The notes below the pieces were generated by a model. The model searched no databases, was not told the origin of the DNA, and was given only the letters and a program-made list of their open reading frames with translations. Of a stretch of DNA of 9,031 bases, positions 1 through 7,077 are shown in pieces (position 1 is the stretch's first letter; each line of letters begins with the position of its first letter). The translations under genes and the position numbers were made by a program. Location: the NCBI GenBank assembly GCA_020630835.1, contig JAHDIL010000047.1, forward strand, positions 1-9,031, written 5' to 3'. Source of the stretch: Verrucomicrobiota bacterium. GTDB lineage: Bacteria > Verrucomicrobiota > Verrucomicrobiia > Verrucomicrobiales > DEV007.

Positions 1-1
1 G

Positions 2-325
2 AAATCGACAGCTGGCAGACTAAACTACCAGGATCGTCAGCGTTTCGATCAATATCTTGAGTCATTGCGTTCCTTGGAGAAGCGAATGGCTAAAAATATA
101 AGCGCCCTAGACATCGAGTCCCCGGTGATTCCCTATGACCTTCCGGAGAGTGATCCGACTTCTCCCTCTCGTATGCTCGAAAGCGAATCCATCATGTATG
201 ATTTAATTGCTCTCGCTTTGCAAAGCGGCCTGTATTTACTCTCAACGGAAGGCAGTTGCGGGCGGGTTATCATGCCCTTTCTCACCACGGAAATGATGTC
301 TCAAAGATCCAGGACTTGGTCATGA
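2..325 (+). CDS. DUF1552 family protein, upstream fragment (5' truncated, then frameshifted)
   Basis: This frame is open from the first bases of the window, so the gene starts outside it. It reads ...DRQRFDQYLESLRSLEKRM..., the helical segment typical of DUF1552 proteins, followed at about 197-229 by DLIALALQSG, a conserved family segment. After about base 230 the reading becomes unrelated to the family (LYLLSTEGSC...) and stops at 323-325, while family sequence resumes in the frame one base back. DUF1552 proteins are usually exported, are common in Planctomycetota and Verrucomicrobiota, and are typically encoded beside DUF1592/DUF1588-type cytochrome proteins, as here. Their biochemical function is unknown. 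The meaningful part is about 2-231; the rest is out-of-frame read-through. I cannot tell whether this is a real inactivating mutation or a sequence error. Confidence 0.75.
   Translation, partial: KSTAGRLNYQDRQRFDQYLESLRSLEKRMAKNISALDIESPVIPYDLPESDPTSPSRMLESESIMYDLIALALQSGLYLLSTEGSCGRVIMPFLTTEMMSQRSRTWS
226..238 (+). other. Frameshift site in the DUF1552 gene
   Basis: Conserved family sequence ends in one frame at LQSG (codon ending 229) and resumes in the frame one base back at VFTL (from 232). The family usually has two more residues here (S/D-x-T-R-V), so a small deletion of about 7 bases, or of 1 base modulo 3, would explain both the frame change and the missing residues. There is no slippery heptamer or homopolymer at this place, which argues against programmed frameshifting. 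The exact position is inferred from family similarity recalled from memory. Confidence 0.65.
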
Positions 326-642
326 TCGAACGCGAGCATACAAAGTGCCTTAGTAAATTTCTGAGCCAACTAGAAAACGTTTCTGATTCCGAGGGACGGC
401 CGTTGCTGGACTCGACAACTGTATTGTTAGGAACCGGTATGGGTGATTCGAGTCGTCATGAAAACCTCAATCTGCCTACATTGGTAGCGGGAGGTGTGAT
501 GAAATCAGTGGGGCATATGCGTCATGATCCGAATGGGAGCACTCGTTTGGGGGACCTCTTCCTTTCGATTGAAAGGGCGCATGGAGTGGAAAACTCCTCC
601 TTCTGTGTCGCAAGTGCTGGCATTAGCGAATTGGAAGGCTAG
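232..642 (+). CDS. DUF1552 family protein, C-terminal fragment (frameshifted continuation of the same gene)
   Basis: Continuation of the preceding DUF1552 gene in another frame. Reading from about 232 gives VFTLN, then GYHALSHHGND at about 265-297 (the conserved HxLSHHG block of DUF1552), then GTGMGDSSRHENLNLPTLVAGG (residues spanning about 433-495), which matches the family pattern of a G-S/T-G-x-x-D segment followed by a His and an N-L-P core. The end, at tag 640-642, is at the normal family C-terminus (LFLSIERAHGVE...). The frame is open only after a tga at 199-201, so the switch must lie between 202 and about 260, and family similarity puts it near 229-237. An independent start inside this stretch is unlikely because it would produce only the last third of the domain. 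The next gene starts immediately after the stop, so the two are co-transcribed. Confidence 0.75.
   Translation, partial: VFTLNGRQLRAGYHALSHHGNDVSKIQDLVMIEREHTKCLSKFLSQLENVSDSEGRPLLDSTTVLLGTGMGDSSRHENLNLPTLVAGGVMKSVGHMRHDPNGSTRLGDLFLSIERAHGVENSSFCVASAGISELEG
633..638 (+). promoter_or_regulatory. Ribosome binding site that fixes the start at 643
   Basis: GGAAGG lies 4 bases upstream of the ATG at 643-645, within the last codons of the DUF1552 gene. It is the clearest Shine-Dalgarno-like sequence in the window. Together with the signal peptide read from 643 it supports that start over the downstream ATG at 671. Confidence 0.6.
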
Positions 643-750
643 ATGAGAATTTGGAAGTCGAGAGTTCAATATGCAGCCCTTTGGGGTGCCGTTTTGGTCA
701 GTTCGATTGGTGCGCCTCATGCCGTTTCTGATGAGGTTGCAACCGCCCTC
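643..750 (+). other. Signal peptide segment of the cytochrome-type protein, out of frame with the main body
   Basis: The 36 codons from ATG 643 to ctc 748-750 encode a classical Sec signal peptide: positive N-region (R, K, R within the first 7 residues), hydrophobic core rich in A, L, V and a polar AxA-like end (GAPHA). It is followed at once by taa 751-753. The main body lies in the frame one base forward (aaa tac ctg from 752). Removing one base, or adding two, near 741-757 would join the two into one protein of normal architecture. Confidence 0.7.
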
Positions 751-3271
751 TAAATACCTGAGGCTGGCTTTTTTGGAGGAAAACTGTCTCGAGTGCCAAG
801 ACAATGAATTGGCAGAAGCGGGTGTCGACCTAAGTATTTTACACGTTGACTCCTCCTCCAGTAAAACAACGAAGATGTGGGAGCGAGTAATGACTGCAGT
901 GTCGGATGGTGTGATGCCACCGGCAGAGCGTGCTCGCCCTGATCAGGAGGCACTGAAAGAATTTTCGAGCTGGCTAGATCAAGTTTTGTTAGATGTGGGA
1001 AGGTATCAGGAAACTGGGCTTCGACCACTTACGAAGTCTGAATTGGATAGCACCCTCGAAGAAGTGTTTCGAATTCCTCTGGACCTATCGGATATTCCCT
1101 TTCCTCGCAATCGGAAAGCTCATTTTGATAGAATGGCAGAGAGTTCATTTGTTTCGGCTCATCTGCTGTCGAGGTATCAAGCCGCCGGTGAACGAGTTAT
1201 CAATGCTCTAGTCCTTCAGAATGAAGCTTCGGAGGCACCGGTGGAATCTAGAATCTGGAATATCGACACTACGGAGTTCAATCATAGTTTTTCGTCGATC
1301 ACAGTGAAAGACGACCGAGTTTGGTTGGCGTCAGCAATAGAGGGTGTCTTGAGATCATCCACTTGGCCAACGCGTTTTATTGCACCGGCAGATGGCGTTT
1401 ATAAGATGACTATGCAAATCAGCAGTCGTTCTGATCACTACCCGTTGGTCATAGATATTCATGCGCAAGATCCGGTGAACCCTGAGGGGCATATTTTGAA
1501 CAAGCGGCATTTATCCACCGTGACCATCGAGAATGGCAAAGAGATTGTTGTTTCCGTAGATATAGCTCTCCAAGCTGGAGAGGTGCCGCTCTTCTATTTT
1601 TCGAATTCGGCACTGAAACTCGAGGGAGGCTTATTCAAAGAGTATTTAGATGATTTCTTCGAGGAGCATCCAGACTTCTTGTCAGTGTTTCTCTCCGCTG
1701 ACTTGCGTGACCCGAATAAGTGGCGAGGTCCTGATGGCTATCGAAAACTCGTTGCTTTGTCGCAGACTGATGAGCACCGCAATGCTTCCGTCGATAAGGA
1801 GCATCCGGATTACAAGAAGCTCATAGACTGGATGAACCAAACACGAGCCCTGTATGCCGAAAATTTGGTTAATCATCATTTCGAGCATGGCCCGGCTGTC
1901 GGGCTTTCAGGGGTCACTGTGGAAGGTCCGACTGCTCCCTACTGGTCTCCTGAAGATCAACGCATTGAGCAGAATTTAAAGCATTTCTATGCGCATCTCC
2001 TTAAAGAAGGAAAGAGTTTTGGAGAATGGGATCTGACTTTGGATCGAGGCATACTCATGCCATGGGTTAGGGCGATGCTTGGGCGCGCGTTCCGTTCTCA
2101 GCCTACTGAGGACGAGGTGAACTCATACATTGACTTGATCATCGCAACTGCAAAAACTCCGAGTGCCACTATTAATGATGTCACTAGAAGTCTTGTCGCG
2201 AAGCTGCTGGTGAGTGATCGCTTTATCTTTCATCAGCATCCAAATGCTTCAGAAGGCGAAGCGTTGGCTGCTCGGCTTTCCTTCATGCTGACCTCGAGAC
2301 CTCCATCTGGAGCCCTTCTTCAAGTGGCTGATACGCTTTTTTCAGCGGCAGGAGTTCAGGCACAAGCTGACAATCTGCTGAAGGGGGCTATCTCTCAGAA
2401 CTTTTATAAGGCGTTTGTAAGTCAGTGGCTGCGTATTACTGAGATTCGACAGATTATGCCGGACCAGAAGTTTCATTTCAATGATAGGCTTCTAAAAGGT
2501 GTGGAAGAGGAGCCGATAAAGTTCTTTGAGGTCATGGTGAGTGAGAATCGACTGCTCGAAGAATTCTTTAATCCCGATTTTGTTTACACCAGCCCTTATG
2601 TTGCGACTGAGATCTACCGGCTCCCCGGTGTCTTGGCACTAGATCGGCACCCGGCCAACCAAATATTTCCCGAAAGAATTTCTATCCCCCCCGGTCATTC
2701 TAACCGAGGGCTGATTGGAATGGCGGCGCCTATGATGGCTACTTCGAATGGTGTGGATACCGAGCTTGTGCATCGAGGGGTGTGGTTTTTGGAGTCTATT
2801 CTTGGGAGAAACTTACCGGGCCCACCAGAGGCAGTTCCTGCCATCACTCCTGATACGAACGGGGCCAAAACTCCCGCCGATCTTCTCCAGAAACATACTG
2901 CTCACAAGGGCTGCGTAAGTTGCCATCAAAAAATTGACCCTTTTGGCGTAGTGTTGGAGAGCTTTAATCCGATTGGTCGAGTGAGAGGAGCTTATGAAAC
3001 TGGTGCCTTGATCGAGGCACAGGTAGAGACTTTCGATGGGAAAACTCTTGCTAGTGTTGAGGATCTTCGGCAGTGGATAATTCAAAATATTGATCAATTT
3101 GGATTTGGGTTAGGTGTGAGGATGTTAGAGTATGGGACAGGTCGGAAGCTGAACTATAAAGAGCGAAACGAGGTTAAGACGGTGGTCTTGCGCCTCCAAG
3201 CCGCTGGTGATCTCCGTGCGAGGACGCTTCTGCTCGAGCTATTAGCAACTAAAACGTTCAGATCTTTATGA
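643..3271 (+). CDS. Planctomycete cytochrome c-type multidomain protein (DUF1587/1595/1592/1588/1585), frameshifted near N-terminus
   Basis: Large exported protein of the PSCyt1-PSD family, of unestablished function and usually paired with DUF1552. Translation from ATG 643, directly after the previous stop and behind GGAAGG, gives a signal peptide (basic MRIWKSR, hydrophobic ALWGAVLVSS, then APHAVSDE) that hits taa at 751-753. Homology continues in the next frame from 752. The uninterrupted frame from ATG 671 would start the protein with non-family sequence, so I take 643 as the true start. Domains by position: cytochrome-like CLECQ with MPP about 758-990; DUF1587 about 1020-1210; a beta-rich, possibly carbohydrate-binding insert about 1250-1620; VEGP about 1920; DUF1595 about 2045-2240; DUF1592 about 2255-2480; DUF1588 about 2500-2990 with an intact heme motif CVSCH at 2912-2926 followed by KIDPFG; DUF1585 about 3005-3265. 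The first heme motif has Gln in place of the axial His. Length, about 875 aa if repaired, is normal. The stop overlaps the next start. Confidence 0.8.
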
Positions 3272-5271
3272 GGGTGAAATATATTCTGTGGCAAGCAGCG
3301 AGGAGTTTTTTTGTTCAAACCATTGTTGCCTTTGGAGCGCTATGCCAGGCCGAAGAGATTGGGGCAGATGCGCGTCCGAATATTTTGATTATTCTTTGTG
3401 ATGATCTTGGGTATGCCGATGTCGGAGTTCAGTCAGACTTAGATTTGCCGACGCCTAATCTTAATCGCCTAGCTGAAGAGAGTATACGGTTTGCGGATTT
3501 CTATGTGGCCGAATCCGTTTGCACGGCGTCGCGAGTCGGGTTGCTCACGGGGATGTATCCTGAAAGGGTAGGCCTAAGTGGCGCGATTGGGCCGGCAAGT
3601 CGTATTGGTATCAATCCGAAAGAACGCATACTCCCCGAGTATCTGCGGGAGCTAGGATATCGAACGGCTGCGTTTGGGAAATGGCATCTCGGCGACCAAT
3701 TGCCGTTTTTGCCGCTCCAGCACGGGTTTGATGAGTTTTTTGGTATTCCGTATTCGAACGATATGTGGCCCGAGCATCCGAGTCATGGTGATAAGTTCCC
3801 TCCCTTGCCTCTGCTGATGGGAAATCAGGTGATCGATAATGAACTGTCGATGCACGATCAGAATTTGCTTACACAAAAGCTTACGGATGAAGTAATTCAA
3901 TTTGTGGAGAGGTCGGGAAAACAGCCGTTTTTTGGTTACGTGGCGTATCCTATGCCACATGTCCCGCTCGCGGTGAGCGATGAATTTAGAGGGCGGAATG
4001 AAGATAACCTTTATTGGGATGTGCTTGAGGAACTTGATTTTTCGGTAGGGAGGATCCTTACGAGTCTTGAAGAAAATGGCCTGGTCGAAAACACGGTAGT
4101 CATATTCACCTCGGACAATGGGCCATGGTTGTCTTATGGCAATCACGGTGGTAGCGCTGCGCCGTTCAGAGATGGCAAGCATACCTTGTTCGATGGAGGG
4201 TTTCGTGTCCCCTGTTTTTTTCGGTATCCAAAGATGTTCCCAGAGGGAGGGGTTGTCGAACCTTTGGTGACTAACCTTGATCTACTACCGACCTTAGCTG
4301 CTATTTTAGGATTCGAAAGTGAGCTAGCCTGCGATGTGGATGGACATGATGTTGTGCCCCAAATGAAAAGAGAAAATCTGGCCACTTCGTGGGGGGAGTT
4401 TCATTTTCAAAAAGTGAAGCGCCGCGCGGTGAGGGCGGGTGAGTGGAAACTCTTTTTGCCTTCAGTGACGCACACTCTTATAGAACCAGGGGCTGATGGC
4501 ATCGCGGGAAAAACGGATAATCTCCCGATTCCACTATCCCTTTTTCGTATTTCAGACGATATTTCTGAGTCGGAGAACGTGCTTGGTCGTCACAAAGCGG
4601 TGGCCCAGCGTTTGCAAAAGTTATCGGAAGAATTTGATGAAAGGCTTGCCGAAGAACGTCGCGAACCGGGCAAAGTGGCTAATCCGGTGTTGCTCAACGA
4701 CCGATTTGTTAATCGCAAGCAAGAGGCTGTGGTATTCGATGCCCGTGGATCGACAGAGCATTCGGTAGCTAGAGTGAAGGGCGCGTGGACAATAGCAGAT
4801 GGAATGTTCTCAGGGGCAGAGATTCCGGAGGAGGCGCATGGAGCGTCACTGCATGTCGAGGCCCCTCATCAGTATGCCAGCTTGGAGTATTCTCTACGCT
4901 TTCAATCAGCAGATCGTCATACGATTGGCATCTTGAATGCCCGGAAGGATGGTGTGGATCATCATCTCTACCGGGTGGATCTTTTCAGAGACCGAATCCA
5001 GTTGATAAAAGACCAGAAGGAGGGTGGCGGGAAAGACCCTGATTTCCAGATTCTCGACACCCAGGCTGTGGCGCTTCCAGAAGATGAATGGATCTCGATA
5101 CGAATCGCGAATTTTGGGGATAAAGTTCGGGTTGATGTTGGGAAATACACGCTATTTGGCGCGCATTCAGCGTTGGCATCGAAAAAAACTGGTGTGAATT
5201 TTTACCTATCTGATGGCCATGCTGATTTCAGGGATTTGCGAGTGACGCTGCTCCCAAACAGTGAGGAATAG
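3268..5271 (+). CDS. Secreted formylglycine-dependent sulfatase with C-terminal DUF1080-like beta-sandwich domain
   Basis: Arylsulfatase-type hydrolase (alkaline phosphatase superfamily) predicted to cleave sulfate esters from an extracellular substrate, probably a sulfated glycan, in the periplasm or outside. Residues 1-28 form a signal peptide. Visible motifs: metal-binding CDD at 44-46; the sulfatase signature CTASR at 85-89, where C85 would be oxidised to formylglycine, followed by GLLTGMYPERVG; GKWHLG at 137-142 with the conserved Lys and His; PMPHVP at 228-233; metal-binding SDNG at 282-285; RDGKHT at 301-306 with the active-site Lys. The sulfatase C-terminal subdomain ends near 470. 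Residues about 486-663 form an added domain like DUF1080 / LamG-type jelly rolls, perhaps for glycan binding. At 667 aa it is longer than a plain 450-500 aa sulfatase. The start overlaps the preceding stop as ATGA, which suggests translational coupling; there is no strong Shine-Dalgarno sequence. The natural substrate cannot be read from sequence. Confidence 0.9.
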   Translation: MRVKYILWQAARSFFVQTIVAFGALCQAEEIGADARPNILIILCDDLGYADVGVQSDLDLPTPNLNRLAEESIRFADFYVAESVCTASRVGLLTGMYPERVGLSGAIGPASRIGINPKERILPEYLRELGYRTAAFGKWHLGDQLPFLPLQHGFDEFFGIPYSNDMWPEHPSHGDKFPPLPLLMGNQVIDNELSMHDQNLLTQKLTDEVIQFVERSGKQPFFGYVAYPMPHVPLAVSDEFRGRNEDNLYWDVLEELDFSVGRILTSLEENGLVENTVVIFTSDNGPWLSYGNHGGSAAPFRDGKHTLFDGGFRVPCFFRYPKMFPEGGVVEPLVTNLDLLPTLAAILGFESELACDVDGHDVVPQMKRENLATSWGEFHFQKVKRRAVRAGEWKLFLPSVTHTLIEPGADGIAGKTDNLPIPLSLFRISDDISESENVLGRHKAVAQRLQKLSEEFDERLAEERREPGKVANPVLLNDRFVNRKQEAVVFDARGSTEHSVARVKGAWTIADGMFSGAEIPEEAHGASLHVEAPHQYASLEYSLRFQSADRHTIGILNARKDGVDHHLYRVDLFRDRIQLIKDQKEGGGKDPDFQILDTQAVALPEDEWISIRIANFGDKVRVDVGKYTLFGAHSALASKKTGVNFYLSDGHADFRDLRVTLLPNSEE

Positions 5272-5315
5272 CTAGCCGCGTCCAAGATTTCGCGACAGCG
5301 TGAGGGCGTTGGGTG

Positions 5316-5352
5316 TCCACCTTTCCGATTGCATCATTGCAGGGAAGGTGGA
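5316..5352 (+). repeat. Strong inverted repeat / RNA hairpin
   Basis: TCCACCTTTCC (5316-5326) pairs with GGGAAGGTGGA (5342-5352) over 11 base pairs with one G-U. After a 3-base bulge the stem continues with TGCA (5330-5333) against TGCA (5338-5341), closing a TCAT loop. No T-tract follows, so a standard intrinsic terminator is unlikely. It may be a Rho-independent stop of poor quality, an mRNA-stabilising end for the sulfatase transcript, or a leader structure. Confidence 0.55.
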
Positions 5353-5362
5353 ACGATGGGCG

Positions 5363-5377
5363 GCCAACCTAGTTGGC
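5363..5377 (+). repeat. Short inverted repeat GCCAAC-CTA-GTTGGC
   Basis: A perfect 6-base-pair stem (5363-5368 with 5372-5377) with a 3-base loop, 11 bases after the previous hairpin and 30 bases before the SbtA-type start. It could be a protein-binding site or part of a folded leader. Confidence 0.45.
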
Positions 5378-5384
5378 TAACCCC

Positions 5385-5405
5385 TCCCTGATGGGATTCT
5401 ATTCT
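5385..5405 (+). promoter_or_regulatory. Weak hairpin covering the GGGA ribosome-binding element of the SbtA-type gene
   Basis: TCCC (5385-5388), loop TGAT and GGGA (5393-5396) form a 4-base-pair stem followed by the T-rich TTCTATTCT. GGGA is also the only Shine-Dalgarno-like sequence before ATG 5408, at 11 bases distance. The same element could therefore hide the ribosome site or act as a weak terminator. The stem is short and this is speculative. Confidence 0.25.
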
Positions 5406-5407
5406 CT

Positions 5408-6412
5408 ATGGAATTGCTTCTGGCTAATTTGCTTTCACCCGTCGTTCTGAGCTTCTTTATTGGCATCATTGCGAAGTGGATCAAGAGTGATCTCTCGATA
5501 CCCAGCGTGATGTATCAGGCGATCTCGATCTATTTGCTCTTCGCCATTGGAATCAAAGGGGGAGTCGCTATCCAGCAGACCCCGTTGTCGGAATTGATTT
5601 TGCCCATCGTCGCGACTCTAGTGCTGGGCGGTTTGACGCCACTGATCGCCTTTTTCTTTCTTAGAAAGCTGGGTAAGTGTAATCTTTTGGATGCCTCAGC
5701 GACCGCCGCTCACTACGGTTCTGTCAGTGCCGTTACCTTTCTTGCTGCTCTCGATGCTGGATCTCGTATGGACATTCGTCCAGAGGGCTACCTCCCTGCT
5801 CTCGTAGCCATTTTGGAAGTTCCGGGTATTATTGTAGGGCTTTTGTTGGCAAGGCTCAAAGGGGGGCAGAATCCTTCGGATACTGTGCCTAAAAAGCCCC
5901 GTCAGAAAGCCAGTCTGGGTAGGGCTATCCACGAAATTGTGACGGGAAAAAGCATTATCCTGCTGGTCGGCGGCCTGCTTATCGGTGCCATTTCCTCGCC
6001 CGAAAGCATCGACTTAATCAGTCCATTTTTCAAAACACCGTTTTATGGGGTGCTTTGTCTCTTTATGTTGGAGCTGGGGCTTGTTGCAGCCAGCCGCTTT
6101 CAGGATATTAGAAATGCTGGGCTACCCGTTGTGCTTTGTGGGATCATCCTACCCATCATCAATGGTAGTTTGGGTGTCATGGCAGGAACGCTGGCTGGCA
6201 TGAATCCGAGCGGTGCAGCTGTTTTTGGAGCTCTGACGGGGAGCGCCTCCTACATTGCTGCCCCGGCAGCTGTTCGTATCGCTCTGCCGAAAGCAAGTCC
6301 AGGCATTTATCTCATGCTTGCCTTGGGGGTCACCTTCCCGTTCAATCTGACTTTAGGAATACCACTCTACTACAAGTGCGGTATCTGGTTTTCACAATTG
6401 ATAGGCAGCTAA
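5408..6412 (+). CDS. SbtA-family sodium-dependent bicarbonate transporter (DUF897)
   Basis: Inner-membrane protein of 334 residues with about ten predicted membrane helices, similar throughout to the cyanobacterial Na+/bicarbonate symporter SbtA. First half: a helix at about 8-24, ISIYLLFAIGIKGG at 39-52 (the SbtA segment containing I-G-x-x-G-G), a helix at 62-86, then AHYGSVSAVTF at 101-111, which corresponds to the substrate/sodium-binding GAVSGST region. A basic cytoplasmic linker (about 150-172, PKKPRQK) separates the two inverted halves, and is shorter than in Synechocystis SbtA. Second half: FMLELGLVAASR at 219-230, a helix at 238-260, and GSASYIAAPAAVRIALPKAS at 278-297, equivalent to the second binding segment. 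Start ATG 5408 has only a weak GGGA behind it. The 13-base gap to gmk suggests one operon. No SbtB-like PII regulator is next to it. Bicarbonate is the family substrate, but other anions remain possible for distant members. Confidence 0.82.
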   Translation: MELLLANLLSPVVLSFFIGIIAKWIKSDLSIPSVMYQAISIYLLFAIGIKGGVAIQQTPLSELILPIVATLVLGGLTPLIAFFFLRKLGKCNLLDASATAAHYGSVSAVTFLAALDAGSRMDIRPEGYLPALVAILEVPGIIVGLLLARLKGGQNPSDTVPKKPRQKASLGRAIHEIVTGKSIILLVGGLLIGAISSPESIDLISPFFKTPFYGVLCLFMLELGLVAASRFQDIRNAGLPVVLCGIILPIINGSLGVMAGTLAGMNPSGAAVFGALTGSASYIAAPAAVRIALPKASPGIYLMLALGVTFPFNLTLGIPLYYKCGIWFSQLIGS

Positions 6413-6425
6413 ATTCTTCACTCTT

Positions 6426-7064
6426 ATGGCGAATGACTCGTATCGGCTTCCGTCTCCTCGGAAAGGCATGCTCTGTGTGGTGTCTGGCCCATCAGGCAGC
6501 GGGAAGACAACGCTTTGCCATCGGTTGACGGCCCAGGATTCGCATGCCCAGTATGCGACTTCTGCAACCACGCGCATTCCGCGCGAGGGAGAGACGGATG
6601 GGAAAGACTACCATTTTTTCTCTCGTGACGATTTTCTCAGAAAAGTGCAGGCTGGCGAGTTTTTAGAATACGCTGAGGTCCACGGCAATTTTTACGGAAC
6701 CCTAAAGAGTGAGGTCTTCCAGCGACTTGACGAGGGAATCGATGTTTTGATGGATCTGGATGTGCAGGGAGTGGCAGCTCTGCGTGCGCATGAGGATCCA
6801 GCGGTGCGATTGGCCCTTGTCGACATCTTCATTGTGCTAGATTCGGATAAGACCCTTATGCGCCGATTGGCGAATCGAGGCACGGAAACGGATGACCAAG
6901 TCCGGATCCGCCTAGAGACAGCACGCGAGGAAATGAAATCGTGGCCACACTATAGCTATACCATTGTCAGTGAGGACCGGGATCGTGACTTTGCCAATTT
7001 TTACTCTATCATTATAGCGGAGCGTCAGCGAACAGCTCGTATGATGGGGGGGGATGAGAGTTAA
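6426..7064 (+). CDS. gmk: Guanylate kinase
   Basis: Cytosolic enzyme that phosphorylates GMP to GDP with ATP, essential for GTP and dGTP supply. All family landmarks are present in order: P-loop GPSGSGKTT at 21-29; SATTR at 46-50 followed by PREGE, part of the GMP site; DGKDYHFF at 58-65; FLEYAEVHGNFYGT at 79-92 with the GMP-contacting Glu and Tyr; DLDVQG at 110-115; R146-R147 and R151-G in the lid; the R160-R162 pair. The length of 212 residues is normal. The N-terminus has about 13 residues before the core, and Met15 is a possible later start. There is no evident Shine-Dalgarno sequence before ATG 6426. The final codons contain a run of eight G's at 7046-7053, directly before an ATG in the coaC frame. 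The gene sits between an SbtA-type transporter and coaC-coaB; a gmk-coaBC neighbourhood is common in bacteria, usually with rpoZ between them, which is missing here. Confidence 0.96.
   Translation: MANDSYRLPSPRKGMLCVVSGPSGSGKTTLCHRLTAQDSHAQYATSATTRIPREGETDGKDYHFFSRDDFLRKVQAGEFLEYAEVHGNFYGTLKSEVFQRLDEGIDVLMDLDVQGVAALRAHEDPAVRLALVDIFIVLDSDKTLMRRLANRGTETDDQVRIRLETAREEMKSWPHYSYTIVSEDRDRDFANFYSIIIAERQRTARMMGGDES
7046..7053 (+). repeat. Eight-G homopolymer at the gmk/coaC junction
   Basis: Eight consecutive G's within the last codons of gmk. With seven G's the gmk frame would run into the coaC frame without a stop and encode a Gmk-CoaC fusion; with eight, gmk ends at 7062-7064. It is a typical site for replication or transcription slippage and for sequencing errors. 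Confidence 0.6.
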
Positions 7065-7077
7065 GAAATATCATGCT

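Larger units (their letters stand above)
5272..5407. other. Intergenic leader between sulfatase and SbtA-type gene
   Basis: A 136-base gap dense in inverted repeats (listed separately). I see no convincing -35/-10 pair and no hairpin followed by a good T-run until the weak one that touches the next start. It probably carries the end of the sulfatase transcript and the promoter or leader of the following housekeeping operon. Confidence 0.4.

Noticed and set aside
741..756. Programmed +1 frameshift like that of prfB at CTC TAA A
   Set aside because: The direction and the position right at a stop codon fit, but CTC does not re-pair well after a +1 slip, there is no Shine-Dalgarno-like stimulator a few bases upstream, and this gene family is not known to use recoding.
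671..757. ATG 671 as the true start of the cytochrome-type gene
   Set aside because: The encoded N-terminus has no signal peptide or family similarity until about base 755, whereas ATG 643 has a ribosome site and a signal peptide.
505..1028. Two overlapping - strand open frames near the DUF1552/cytochrome junction
   Set aside because: They are antisense to family-conserved coding sequence, have no ribosome site and no recognisable product.
3340..3348. Lipoprotein cleavage site at the cysteine in GALCQ of the sulfatase signal peptide
   Set aside because: The residues before the cysteine do not fit the lipobox, which needs Leu or a similar residue at -3 and a small residue at -1; ordinary signal peptidase I cleavage is more likely.
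3652..4182. Long open frame of 176 codons on the - strand
   Set aside because: It lies entirely antisense to the conserved sulfatase core, and its product has no recognisable domain; it is a shadow of the real gene.
5316..5352. Intrinsic terminator for the sulfatase operon
   Set aside because: The stem is strong, but the bases after it (GAACGATGGGCGG) contain no T-run, so I list it only as a hairpin.
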